Shown piece after piece: positions 42,025-51,997 of a stretch of 64,000 nucleotides of DNA. Made by a program: the position numbers and the translations under genes. A model generated the notes under the pieces. It worked only from the letters and a program-made list of their open reading frames with translations. It did not search any database and was not told the origin of the DNA. The stretch comes from Ceratodon purpureus (lineage: Eukaryota > Streptophyta > Bryopsida > Pseudoditrichales > Ditrichaceae): positions 38,967,799 to 39,031,798 of the forward strand of contig CM026426.1 of NCBI GenBank assembly GCA_014871385.1, read 5' to 3'. Each line of letters opens with the position of its first letter. Within the stretch, counting starts at the first letter, position 1.

Positions 42025-44099
42025 TACGATACGACATATTGCCGAGTCATGACAATCGCAACATGCAACATGCAGTTTGAAGACACCGCAGCCCCGTCAG
42101 TTGTATGGAACAATCTCAACGCCCTCATGGCTGACCATTGAGTGGACAATGTCAATTTCAAAGGCTTCATGGCCGACGGTGCCCAAGCCAACTGGAATGC
42201 TGTTTGAATAATATATGGAAGTAGAGATGCATCTGTATTGATGAAGGACAAAGAAAGAACGTGTTTTTTCCATTGGACGCAATCCTTGGAGAAACATACC
42301 AAGGACGATATCCGTCAAGACCTGCAATCTCAGCATCAAAGACTTTGCCAACAATACAAGAATGCAAAATCCATGGCCGAGGCCGAGACGAAATATATAG
42401 CGATTTGAGCTAGGTGGATGTCATCTAGTGCAGCAACTGGACAAGCGCTTCCTCAACTAGATCAGTGGCTGGCCTTCTGGCATTTTTGCTAGCGCCAGTG
42501 TGGTGGATTTATGGAATTGGTAAGTCTGAAATCCAGTGACTAGTTTAGTTTTCCTCTCGCTTTCATTCTATATTTTTATAACCACTGTAATTCCTCCATT
42601 ATTCTAATTTGAGCATGTTACTTCCTTTGTAGGGTCTCAATGAAGACGAACTAGCGGAAATGCCGTCCTTTAACCTTGCAGAAACCATACATAACAAGTG
42701 GAAGCAGCAATCTGGCGATAGAGGTAGCGACCTCTATGTGGCAACTGTAGATGACTTCGTCCGCGCTTTCATGCAGTGTTCAGCATATTACCAATTCCTC
42801 AAGGAAGCAAACCCTGGTATAGGACCGTTGAAGGAAGAATTGAAGCTAAGGAGTGCTCAGAGGTCAGTGGCAAGAACAGGAAATTCCAAACCGCTTCATG
42901 AGGCCATCTTAAAAATGCCTGGCGGAGACTAGTGGTGCACCCAGACTCCCCATTTGGAAGGGGAGGAGGTGTGTGTTTCTCTGAAGCGGAAACCGAATAT
43001 TGCTTTTGGAGACGAATGTGAATCTCACAGGCTAGACAAGATCAATATATCCTGACCACGCGTCCAAACCAGATCAGCCCAAATCAACGACTCTCCACCT
43101 CCTCTGAAAACTTCTGACTCTTCATCAACTACAGATGAAAAGCAACCGCAACTTCCAACCCATGATGCTCCGCAGCACATCAATAGCTACCACGTCACCG
43201 CAATTGAGGAGACAACATGTAACCCTGCTCATTGGCACATTGCACGTCAGCCTAAGACTTCCGCAAAGGCTTTCTTTGCTCTGCAAGCAATCACCAAGAA
43301 GAAGTGCGTTGCTCAGATTCTACAAGACGGGAAGAGCACCGCTGCACCTACGTACTCGGGCCTCATGAAGAACTATCGGAAGAATAGAAACGTCCCCATG
43401 GACTTCTTCGTCTGCAACGACGATATTGAGAGATGCGTCAAGGGTACAAAGAGGAAGTGGGTTCTCTCAGTGCCGACCATTCCAAAGATATGGCCAGTTA
43501 AGTTGGGGACCAACTTAACCTGCAAAGAGATCCACTCTTTGGAAAACGTAGGCTTTAGACTGCCCCAGCGGAAGGAGATGGCACCTACAAGAATTTTTTC
43601 AGGACCACCCGTTGCCTGTGGACCTAACAAGCTATACGACTCTTGCATTTCCGGATGAATATCCCACCTGGCGTTCAGAGAAGTTGATTCGGCGCAACAA
43701 GAGCGCTCCGTCAACAAAGCTCACCAATAACTTATAAGGCTCACCAATAACTATAATAGCCCTATTATTGAAGGGCAGAGTGCGCAAATTGTGCATGCTT
43801 CCAGCCTTTGCCTTAGGATGCATTGTCTCATTGGATTCCGGCACGCCCCCGAAGGTACAACAGTATTTCTTGACCATTTCGCAGCTGCCGGCATGCAGTT
43901 TCCTAATTTCAAAGAGATGGCTATTAAAGCTATTGGAAAACGGGGTCAGTGGGCGAACTGTAAACATCTGTACTTTTTGTTTAGTGTAGTATGTGATTTG
44001 GACTCAGAATCAGACACATTCATTCATGCTGCAAGTTTTAGCTTCAACAAAGTGGAGCGAGTTTTACAAGGTGGTTTTCTGAACTACCTTGAGTCTTAG
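42025..44099 (+). pseudogene. Element A MULE transposase, 3' part
   Basis: This continues, in the right frame, the piece that ends at 19107: YDTTYCRVMTIATCNMQ, FKGFMADGAQANWNAV, TCFFHWTQSLEKHT. Exon boundary at 42519, next exon from 42633 (ELAEMPSFNLAETIHNKW), as in element B. It then covers about 1 kb that is deleted from element B, including FFVCNDDIERCVKGTKRKW and a SWIM-like end (GQWANCKHLYFLFS), and finishes FIHAASFSFNKVERVLQGGF at TAG 44097-44099. Stops occur near 42209, 42407, 42490 and elsewhere, so the gene is dead even without the insertion. Confidence 0.8.
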
Positions 44100-44604
44100 A
44101 GTTTTCTGTTTCTTCAGACGGACACATAGATGGAGGGTTTGTTATAATCATGATGTAGTGAGACTAAAAGGGCCACTACAAGATATTTGACTCACCACAT
44201 GTATTTCATTATTCCAAAATTGCTTGACCCTTTTGGAGTACTTATAATTATCAATATATTGAAGCTGTTTGTTTTTAACTTGACTCAGTACGTTTTTTAA
44301 TTACTGATCCAATAACACTCAATTTCCTATAACAGTAATACTCATTCACCAAAACATAAATTTGTATCATATAACTAATACACTTATACATTACCTTAGT
44401 CATATAATAAATTTCATTTTAAAGTATATTTTTTATTGTTAAATTTACCACATTTACCACTTTTTTCACTGATATATTTTAATTCTTTTCAGTATCAAAG
44501 CCCGTACTCATCCACATTTATAGGTCCTAAAATGTACTATTATTAGAAGAAAAAATTTATTAATGATGGTTAGTCAAAAAATACCTTAAACTTATTGCTT
44601 AAAG
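44100..44604. other. AT-rich right arm of element A
   Basis: No gene or repeat of note. Sequence is strongly AT-rich up to the terminal repeat. Confidence 0.35.
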
Positions 44605-44672
44605 TTTCATTTTCATCAAAAAATCTCTGAAGTTACCGCTCACGGCTCTACGCTCGCAAAATAGCTTCGCTC
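44605..44672 (-). repeat. Right terminal inverted repeat of element A
   Basis: Read from the other strand it starts GAGCGAAGCTATTTTGCGAG and continues CGTAGAGCCGTGAGCGGTAA, CTTCAGAGATTTTTTGATGA, matching the left end at 5127-5195. The target duplication CCTCTTGATC (44673-44682) follows. Confidence 0.75.
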
Positions 44673-44682
44673 CCTCTTGATC
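44673..44682. repeat. Target-site duplication of element A, right copy
   Basis: CCTCTTGATC against CCTCTTGGTC at 5117-5126. Confidence 0.75.
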
Positions 44683-44689
44683 CCTAGTC

Positions 44690-45560
44690 GTTTGCGTTTA
44701 AGTTAACGTGCGCGTCAATTAGACGCGTTTTTATGTCACTCAAAAGGCGCGCGTCACTATTGACACCCCCTAGGACATAGACTTGGTCAAAACCTAGCAG
44801 CCACGTCATCCATAGCATACATGCATAGGGGACACGTCAATTATGCCCATATGTTTCTTGAAACGCAATGTGACACGTTTTCATGTCATCCAAAACGCGG
44901 GCATCACTATTGACACCCCCTAGGATGTAGACGAGGTCGTAACCTAGCTGCCACGTCAACAATACCTAACATGCACAGAGGACTCGTCATCTATGTCATT
45001 ATGTTTCTTGAAATGCAGTGGGACGCATTTTATGTCACCCAAAACGCGGGCGTCACCATTGACACCCCCTAGTATCCGAACCCTACGTTCTAAGTCAACC
45101 ATATCGTCCACGCCTTTGTCCCTAGTTAGCAGGGCCATCTTCGTCGGATCTGTTAAAATGTTTTTAATAATACAGTTGAACGTTTCATATGTCACCCTAA
45201 ACGCCCTCTACATTATAAGTAACGTGATGACGTGAGATGTGACTGAATTCATCCATTTAAAAAAACTACTGTAAGGTAAAAAACTCTCTGGAAAAGTTAC
45301 CTTCCACAAAGCAGAACTCTGTTTAAGTTGACGCGATGTCACTCATGTTGTTATTTTTAACGTTGAACCATCACTTCAAAATTCAAGTTGACACTCTTTG
45401 ACAGAAGCCGTTAAAGCAACGTCAAAAGTGACGCGTGCACGTTAAAACGTTTAACGTGTAGTATGTTTATTCGTATCACATTTCCACACTAATTTCCATA
45501 AGTCTAGATTTACGTTTTGGATGACGCAGTTTAACGTAGGACAGAATGATGTTCTGCTCT
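44690..45560. repeat. CACTA repeat region right of element A
   Basis: Several longer units of about 120 bp repeat here (…TATGTTTCTTGAAACGCAATG, GACACGTTTTCATGTCA, AACGCGGGCATCACTATTGA, CACCCCCTAGGA), with CACGTCA and GTTAACG motifs. They share the AACGCAxTG...ATGTCA core with the repeats at 1600-1860 and 3480-3720. No gene. Confidence 0.6.
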
Positions 45561-45692
45561 AATATTAGTTTTTGCAAAAATAAAAAAACGCACCAATCAT
45601 AGTATCATTTTCATCTCACAGCGTTGTAGTAGAAAGAAAACGGAGATCGAAGGATATCATAATCTACCATACTTTATTCACTACTGACACTT

Positions 45693-46473
45693 GAATCAGA
45701 GAGGGGGCTGGGAAACATAGAATGCAGTTCCTTTAATCTTTTTTTTGGAACCGGTAGGGCAAACGTAAATCAAATGCTCCGTCCCCCACATCACCATTGC
45801 CTCGTCTGAATACTTAGCGTCCATGACATCGCCAAGGTTTTCACCTCTCGGTTTCGCTAATTCATGGGATGCATCACCTTCACTCCCGACAGAAATACCT
45901 TAACGACTTCTACAATCTGCATTCTTGGATCCCACTTAAGCGCCCTCCACGGAGAGAACTGCAACTTCAACTTTTTGATCTTGAAGCTGTAGCCAGTTTT
46001 ACACAACGCTACTAGTCCGTTTAATCTAGTTGGTTGTATTATCCAAACATCCTTGTTAATACCAAGGGGGTTATTTTTCTGCATTCACAGCGTCACGTTT
46101 TAAAGTAGTCAATTATAACAGAATCTAAATCACTTAAAAATTATAAAACAACAGGTTTTAGTTCCATGACAAGTACCTGAAGCCCAATCGGTGTAACCAG
46201 GGTCGGTGGTACACGGTCTTCAAACTTGCTTCTCTTCTTCAGAGGTCGCTGATTAGGTAAGGTCTCCTTGCTTTTTTTCTCTGCCGTAATATCACAAGCA
46301 ATCACACCGGCCTTACCTAAAAGTGGTCCACCACCCTCACCGGTTTCACTTTCCTTTTGAAGTGGTTCTTCATCCTTAGTTGTAGGACTGTCCTTTTCAA
46401 CCAGAACCGCGTAATACAGTGGACCTCAGAATGGCTCCCTTCTTCCGCTTCTTCCCCGCCGCCCCGCCGCCCC

Positions 46474-46506
<33 letters not shown>

Positions 46507-47290
46507 CGCCCCCTGCGCCCCCTGATGCCTGGAACAACACACAGAGCCCTAAACGGTCATTCTCACTGAAGCACTCGACACATTGGCCTTTCATGGTTGA
46601 CATTACTATTCACCATAATTCAGGAAGGTTTTTCACACTTGGTTATTCACGTATTTGCTTCATGTCGTATTTTGTCACGTTTACAGCCAATCTCAGCCGC
46701 CTCATATTCAGGCAAAGAAGCCATCGCTGAGTTCAGTTATTCAGTCCATTTCAAATGAGTAAGTTAAAAGCTTATTTACTTGATCACAATTGCTCACACG
46801 ACATACCATAGCACGAAGATTTTAATTTATTTTCACTCACCTGCTAGATCCACACCTACACATGTCCCCATCGTTGACGGTGTCTCCAACCCAGCTTTGT
46901 ACCTACCTCTTTTGATTTGACTCATGTTTCGAACCTATGAGTCCACATTTGGAATGGAGGATGTATTACCTTGAGACGTTTTACCTTTGTCCTCTTCATA
47001 AATCACTATGTTCTCCTCTATTATGTTTTCTACCAATGTATTGGCCTTCAGAGATGTCGGCGTATGAGTAACGGGTAAGGTTGACACATGATCAGCCTTG
47101 CAGGTCCGATGCCCGCTGAAGTCAAACGCATTTTCCTCTTCCGTGAGTACATTTTTAACTTTCTCCAGGACTTAAGGAAAATCGTCGTAAGATGTCAGGC
47201 CGCTCATAATGTCTGAGAGATTCTTCCGAAGCAGACCAACTTCGTCATCGCTCACACGCTGACGACCTCGGCCAACATCTACAGAATCAA
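45693..47290 (-). pseudogene. Unknown spliced minus-strand gene remnant, possibly the second CACTA gene
   Basis: Three coding-like blocks are seen. About 46846-47290: VGRGRQRVSDDEVGLLRKNL, then ENAFDFSGHRTCKADHVSTL, with two in-frame stops and a donor after VGVDLAG. About 46178-46400: EPLQKESETGEGGGPLLGKA, then KKRSKFEDRVPPTLVTPIGL with a donor. About 45693-46083 after an acceptor: KNNPLGINKDVWIIQPTRLN, GYSFKIKKLKLQFSPWRALK, and, after a frame change near 45870, KPRGENLGDVMDAKYSDEAM up to FYVSQPPL and a stop at 45693. Splice phases join the last two blocks. No family recognised. Position beside CACTA repeats suggests, but does not prove, that it belongs to that element. Confidence 0.4.
46475..46505. 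repeat. Poly-C tract of 31 bases
   Basis: An uninterrupted run of 31 C, flanked by GCC-rich sequence, lies within the minus-strand gene remnant. Proline or glycine frames over it are artefacts. Confidence 0.95.
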
Positions 47291-47660
47291 GTTGATTCGG
47301 AAAGTTTCTAATACAATCCAGCTATTATCCCCTTTTCGATAAAAGCATTCGGTAATTTTGTATGATACCTACATGATACCTAGGTGATACCCCTGTGATA
47401 CTTAGGTAATATTTAAAATACTTGTCGGAAAAAATCCTAACTCTTTCGAATTGAATCGGTAATTTGACAACTTCATTCGGCTGATTTACAACTGACTGCC
47501 GGATCTCCCCGATCATTGGAATCAACAAGCGGTGATGATTGTCGGTTCGCGTACTCACGCTACAAACGGAAAACAACATCAGGACTGGACAGGCAAGAGT
47601 AATATGCATCGATAAATTCGACATGGATATCACAATAGCCTTAACTGTGGAATGCGTGAA
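47290..47660. other. Interval without a supported gene
   Basis: AT-rich sequence with a few ATACCT(A/G)-type repeats near 47360-47410. A 102-codon minus-strand frame exists (47325-47633) but shows no domain. Confidence 0.3.
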
Positions 47661-47664
47661 AGCA

Positions 47665-47849
47665 CACTAGTGCAAAACAGTGTTGAAACACTATCTCAAT
47701 CACTATCTACATAGTGTTTCAACCGCTCTCAAGAATTTTCTTGAACCGGTTGAAACACTATGTAGATAGTGTTTGGGATAGTGTTTCAAAGGTAGTGTTT
47801 CAACCATGTTGAAACACTACTATGTTGAAACACTATTTTTGCAATAGTG
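47665..47849. repeat. CACTA-type foldback: small CACTA element or right terminus of the large CACTA
   Basis: The segment starts CACTAGTGCAAAA and ends TTTTTGCAATAGTG, i.e. inverted CACTA-type ends. Between them GTTGAAACACTA occurs about eight times in both orientations, and a CTATGTAGATAGTGTTT hairpin is formed. No 3-bp target duplication is visible (GCA on the left, TTT on the right), which slightly favours the view that it is the terminus of the larger element. Confidence 0.6.
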
Positions 47850-47879
47850 TTTCAACATCTTCCCATTTTGTAGATATAG

Positions 47880-48265
47880 CTCCAATAGTGTTTTAACTTA
47901 TTGACATTCATAGATATTAGATCCCCAGTAAGAATCTACATTTCTGTGGATTACAGTATCTAAAATCTTAGCACTCCAATGTCTCATATTCCTAGATTTT
48001 TAGTATTTTGGACCCGTAGATTCTGAATACGATATTTGTACATGTTGGTTGTCAAAGCATAGATTATAGACCTACAAATCGTAGATATTCGACCATTGAA
48101 TCCGTAGATATGCAGGCATTCAATCCATACATTCTAAACACTTGAGGAATGGAATTCAAACATTTTATTCCTATATTTCACAGTTATAATCTAGATCTTA
48201 CGAACTTGTAATCCATAGATTACAGGCTTCCTACATCTAAATACCCGTAGATTTCTAAAATGTAA
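47880..48265. repeat. Degenerate TAGAT-rich repeats
   Basis: Many copies of (A)ATCCGTAGATxT-like units on both strands in AT-rich sequence. No gene. Confidence 0.4.
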
Positions 48266-48485
48266 AAATATTCCGTCACGTCGACAGATTGAGATCGCTC
48301 AAGCATATCAAGCTGATGTTGCCAACGACATCAGCAGCCTGCATCGCACCCCAGAGAGTGAGAAAAGCTTGAGGATGGTTCTTCAAAAGCCACTAGGAGC
48401 AGAGTACTATGAGTGCACGGTCTACACTGTCTAGTGACTGTCAAAACACGTGCATAATTCACACAATTATTAGTGACAATCAAAC

Positions 48486-49668
48486 CTGAAGGTACTCCAA
48501 AATTGCTTCGTGGCCGAATTGCTCTGGATTCTTTGGTGGTGTAGCGAAACACTCTGGGTGCTCAGCCCTCCGTGGCGGGAACCCTGAAAGGCATCGCAGG
48601 CAGTGCAGCATTTGTCACCTCTGCAAGGTTCGAACACTTCGTAGGCTTTTGATGAGAGCTGGCTCCTTCTGAATGATGTCCAGGAGCAAGGTGAGAGGGA
48701 ACAAGCGATCCTACTGTTACCACAACGGGGATGGAAGAAGGCTGGAGAGCCTGTGGTCGAGCACTTTCTTGATGAGCTAGAACGGAGCCAGGAGTGATTT
48801 CAGGTGAAGTACTAGATGATGGTGCTGCACACGATGCACTTGGTCCAGGTGCTTGCGCATTAGGATTTACGTTTGATCTCTCAGCAAACAGCATGATGAA
48901 GTGCGCCTGTATCAGCCAGAAAACAGAGTAGTAAGAATTTGCACATAGTCAGAACCAGCCAGGAGTGATTTGAACATGTAAAATAGAGTACTGTACAAAG
49001 AACACTTCCTTGCTGCACAACAATCCGGATCAGGGGTGTATTCCACATGAAATATAGATCTAGTTACTACCAAGAACAGAAGGATAATGAGATCATCTAA
49101 GCTGGTTTACCTTGTCTTCCGGAACGTTATCGCACACGTTTACTTTGCCATCATAAAAGATCGTTAAAGGTGCAGTTCGACGTCCTGCTGAACTAATCGT
49201 CGGGGCAGCCCTGTTGAGACATCACAAATATTAGAAACGTATACTAATCGTCACCACATCTATCACTACAATGAAACACATAACAAGATGGAACTTAAGC
49301 AATATAAATTGGTGATAAAGGCCTTACATTACTCCTGATGATGTGGGTGGTTTGTCTTACAAAGGGGTTTGTCGAGAAACAGCTATTCTCGGATCTGCTG
49401 ACTGTGAAATAAGCACAGGTAGATCTCTTGCTGCTCTAGTTTTTGAAAATTGTTGTGTTGTCAACTTTGGAGCTAGCATGATTCCAGCAGGTCTGCCATA
49501 TCGGTCAGGAGTCTGTGCAAGCGCTTCTAATGCCCGACTCGTGAGCAACTTTAAAGTGTCCTGTCCTAGTGAAATATCAGGATTTCTGCTCAGACGCTGC
49601 GAATGATGGTCAAGATCCAAAGCTTCAATACGTGAACTTCTATCTTTCATCACGCCTTGCTGTTTCAA
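48486..49668 (-). CDS. TIFY (ZIM) domain protein gene, JAZ-like
   Basis: Exons on the minus strand: about 49361-49668 (N-terminal region, ALDLDHHSQRLSRNPDISLG then RYGRPAGIMLAPKL), 49111-49210 (RTAPLTIFYDGKVNVCDNVP then EDK), and 48486-48906 (AHFIMLFAERSN, then Pro/Ser-rich). Joined, exons 2 and 3 give a complete TIFY domain: TIFY-x-G, V-x-V-x-D-x-VP-x-x-K-A and IMLFA. Splice phases agree. TIFY proteins are land-plant transcriptional repressors; JAZ members act in jasmonate-type signalling through a C-terminal Jas motif. I cannot find a Jas motif: the third exon meets a TGA at about 48560, though another frame continues (TPPKNPEQFGHEAILEYLQ). Either the C-terminus is frameshifted or this is a TIFY member without Jas. 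Upstream exons may be missing. Confidence 0.7.
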
Positions 49669-49769
49669 AAGACCAAGCAGTATTTCAAAAATTTGAAATC
49701 ATGAAAGGAACTTCGTACATCAACATAAGAAGATATTTATTCAACTTCAAACACTGACAAGAAACGAGT

Positions 49770-51990
49770 CTGCAAAATCAGAAATACTTAAAGACAGGCT
49801 CCCTCGTCATTAAGAAAACTTACAGGTGATTGTAATGCCGTTGTTCTGTTCCAACCAGGCCAGCGCTTTCCTACATAAACGACAAACTCCCATAAACATC
49901 TGTAAACAGGTACAGCAAAACCTGGACCAGTGAAGCCCTTGCAAAAACTATGCAAACGATACAAAAAGACTGAGTACAACCGAACCTTGATAAGTATTAA
50001 CGGTTGGGAGCATACTTCTTGTTAAAACTTAGGGAATAGTAACACTTAACACTCATTGAGGGCAATGCCAATGATTTGTAACACTTATAAAAAATAATAC
50101 TTAGAGTAAATAAAAAAGTAAATACATAACATTTACATAAAAAATGGATATATATTCTATGTATGAAGTTCACAACACAAATAATATGTAATAATATATT
50201 ATATAACCACCACTCCCTTCTTATATCATTTCCACCTTGCCTACTTGATTTTATTTTTAAGTTTATAAACTTAAAAGTACACTTATCTTTTACTTTATGA
50301 ACTTAAAATATATGATCTTTTACTTTAGGGTCTCAAAAATAAATGTACCAATCAATTTGTTTCTAAGATGGAAACTTGAAACTATTGCTTGACCTCAAAA
50401 TAATCTCTCTCCAAATTATGGTTCTTACAAAAGTCCCTTTTTAGAAAGTTATCACTTATCGAGGTAAAATTAACAAAGTTCGAAGCACAACATTACATAA
50501 TACTTAACACATAACACTTACTAGTCTTAATTTAAAGGGATCAGAAATCTCCGTAATACATGTAGAGTTTTAACACTTACCGAGGTAACACTTATCAAGG
50601 TCTGACTGTAATGCTGTTGTGCACAAACATCACGAAATCTCTGACGTAAGCAAGTATCTTCCACTTCAGAACTGTATTTTAAAATCTCGTATATGGAGAT
50701 AGGATCAAGCCAAAAAATCCCCTTATTCAACAAGGTGCAGCGAATAACATATAAAACGTCACTCAGTAGAAAGAGACACTATGAAGAAAACCCCTTGGCA
50801 CCTCACAACTTATCAGAACTCAAGAATATGTTTGAGGAAATTGAGCAATGATTCGACATCGACCTAGTGAGACAAAAGCAACGCAACCCAATCCCATTCT
50901 AAATTCCACACTCTAAAATGTGGTCCGATTGTGAAAACGATGTCAGCAACAAACAGCTAATAAGGCAAGAGTAACACTGTACTATAGACCTTAATGGTGA
51001 AAAAATCTCACGAAAGAATTGCTAACCTTGACGAGCAAAAGCTATCTGTTTGGAAGCGTTACTGCAAGAGGATTTGAGTGTCTGTCACAGGGAAAGACAT
51101 CAAAACTGGCACCAGTTGAAATGTTCAAAATGACGTACTCGCGCTTGATGCCTAAACATAGTAAGTCTCCAACTCAGTCCAAGCACTTGACCACATCAGG
51201 AGCAGGTAAGCTGTTTTCATCTCTGCAAAATCTCTATCTCATGAAACAAAAACGGAATTCGACATTGGTCAGGAAAAAGATGTTGATCTCGTTCAATCAT
51301 CACATTATCATTAAGATGACCCGACTTGTGTATCCTATGGTGGATTAATGACGACTAATGAAGCAACATGCATACACAAAAGCTCTCAACGAATTTCCAC
51401 ATACGTATGAACATTCAACACAGCCGAATGACGAGACGGAGTTCCGACGTACCATCATACTTGTATATAAAGAGTTTTTTGGCGATTGCAACGCAGAGCA
51501 TTCCTCTCTGCTCATCCCAAGCATACAAATCTGGTCTTGGTCAGATATGCAAGACATCGAACTCCGGCAAAGAATGAATTGCAACGCCATTAGACAGTGA
51601 GATCAGCAAGTTCCGTGATTGCAAAACATTCATAGATGTCACTGCCCACTTCGCAAACCCAATCCGTGTATCTTTAATTGTGTACGATACAGCCGACAGG
51701 TCGGTCTCTTTGAAAGTAAATCAATTCACTTAGATTACTTCAGTGCTATTGTGAAAGTTAAGCTTAGTAATAAAAGTAAACTATGTACGTTTGTATTTGT
51801 TGATTGAAACTCACAAAGACATAAACTAGTATTTGAAAATTTCAAATATTCCTATAGAAGATTGATATATTTTAGCATACTTATAATTTGTATAGATTCC
51901 ACTATTTCACACAAAGAGGCCCTCTAATCTGATATTCCTTCTCAATTGCTTGGTAAATTGAACGTGTGTTATTGTTTGATTAAGGAAAGC
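49770..51990. other. AT-rich interval between the divergent TIFY and Ulp1-like genes
   Basis: Repeated ACACTTA...ACACTTATCGAGGTAA-type motifs occur at 50040-50600. Frames at 51019-51348 and 51358-51600 are open but show no domain on either strand. I see no RNA gene. Confidence 0.35.
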
Positions 51991-51997
51991 AAGAACA

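Larger units (their letters stand above)
5127..44672. mobile_element. Element A: very large Mutator-like element carrying a ParB-methyltransferase gene
   Basis: The ends are inverted: left AGGAAAAGCTATTTAGTGAG and, read from the other strand, right GAGCGAAGCTATTTTGCGAG. Both continue with GAGC-rich repeats, a GGTAAC/AGTAAC block and a T-rich GATTTT...GATGA stretch. A 10-bp duplication flanks it. Genes on both sides of element B belong to it: the ParB-methyltransferase pseudogene (minus, 6.5-15.9 kb), a small gene at 16387-16848, and the transposase split into 17512-19107 and 42025-44099. Without the nested element B (22.9 kb) it would be about 16.6 kb. Stops and frameshifts in all larger genes mark it as old. 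Confidence 0.8.
1..47849 (+). mobile_element. CACTA (En/Spm-type) element, left end outside the window, interrupted by element A
   Basis: Pieces of a TNP2-type CACTA transposase occur in order on the + strand at about 1200-1588, 1891-2597, 3801-4272 and 4838-5116. The coding part is then broken by element A (5127-44672). Short degenerate repeats of the AACGCAxTGT...ATGTCA type lie in the introns at 1600-1860, 3480-3720 and 4400-4560 and resume immediately right of element A at 44690-45560, so both sides belong to one element. The right end is not proven. The best candidate is 47849, where a foldback region ends in TTTTTGCAATAGTG, the inverse of a CACTA terminus. If that region is a separate small element, the right end lies nearer 45560. 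The left terminus is not in the window. Confidence 0.7.

Noticed and set aside
46357..46730. Proline- and glycine-rich frames over the 31-base C run
   Set aside because: Low-complexity artefact of the homopolymer.
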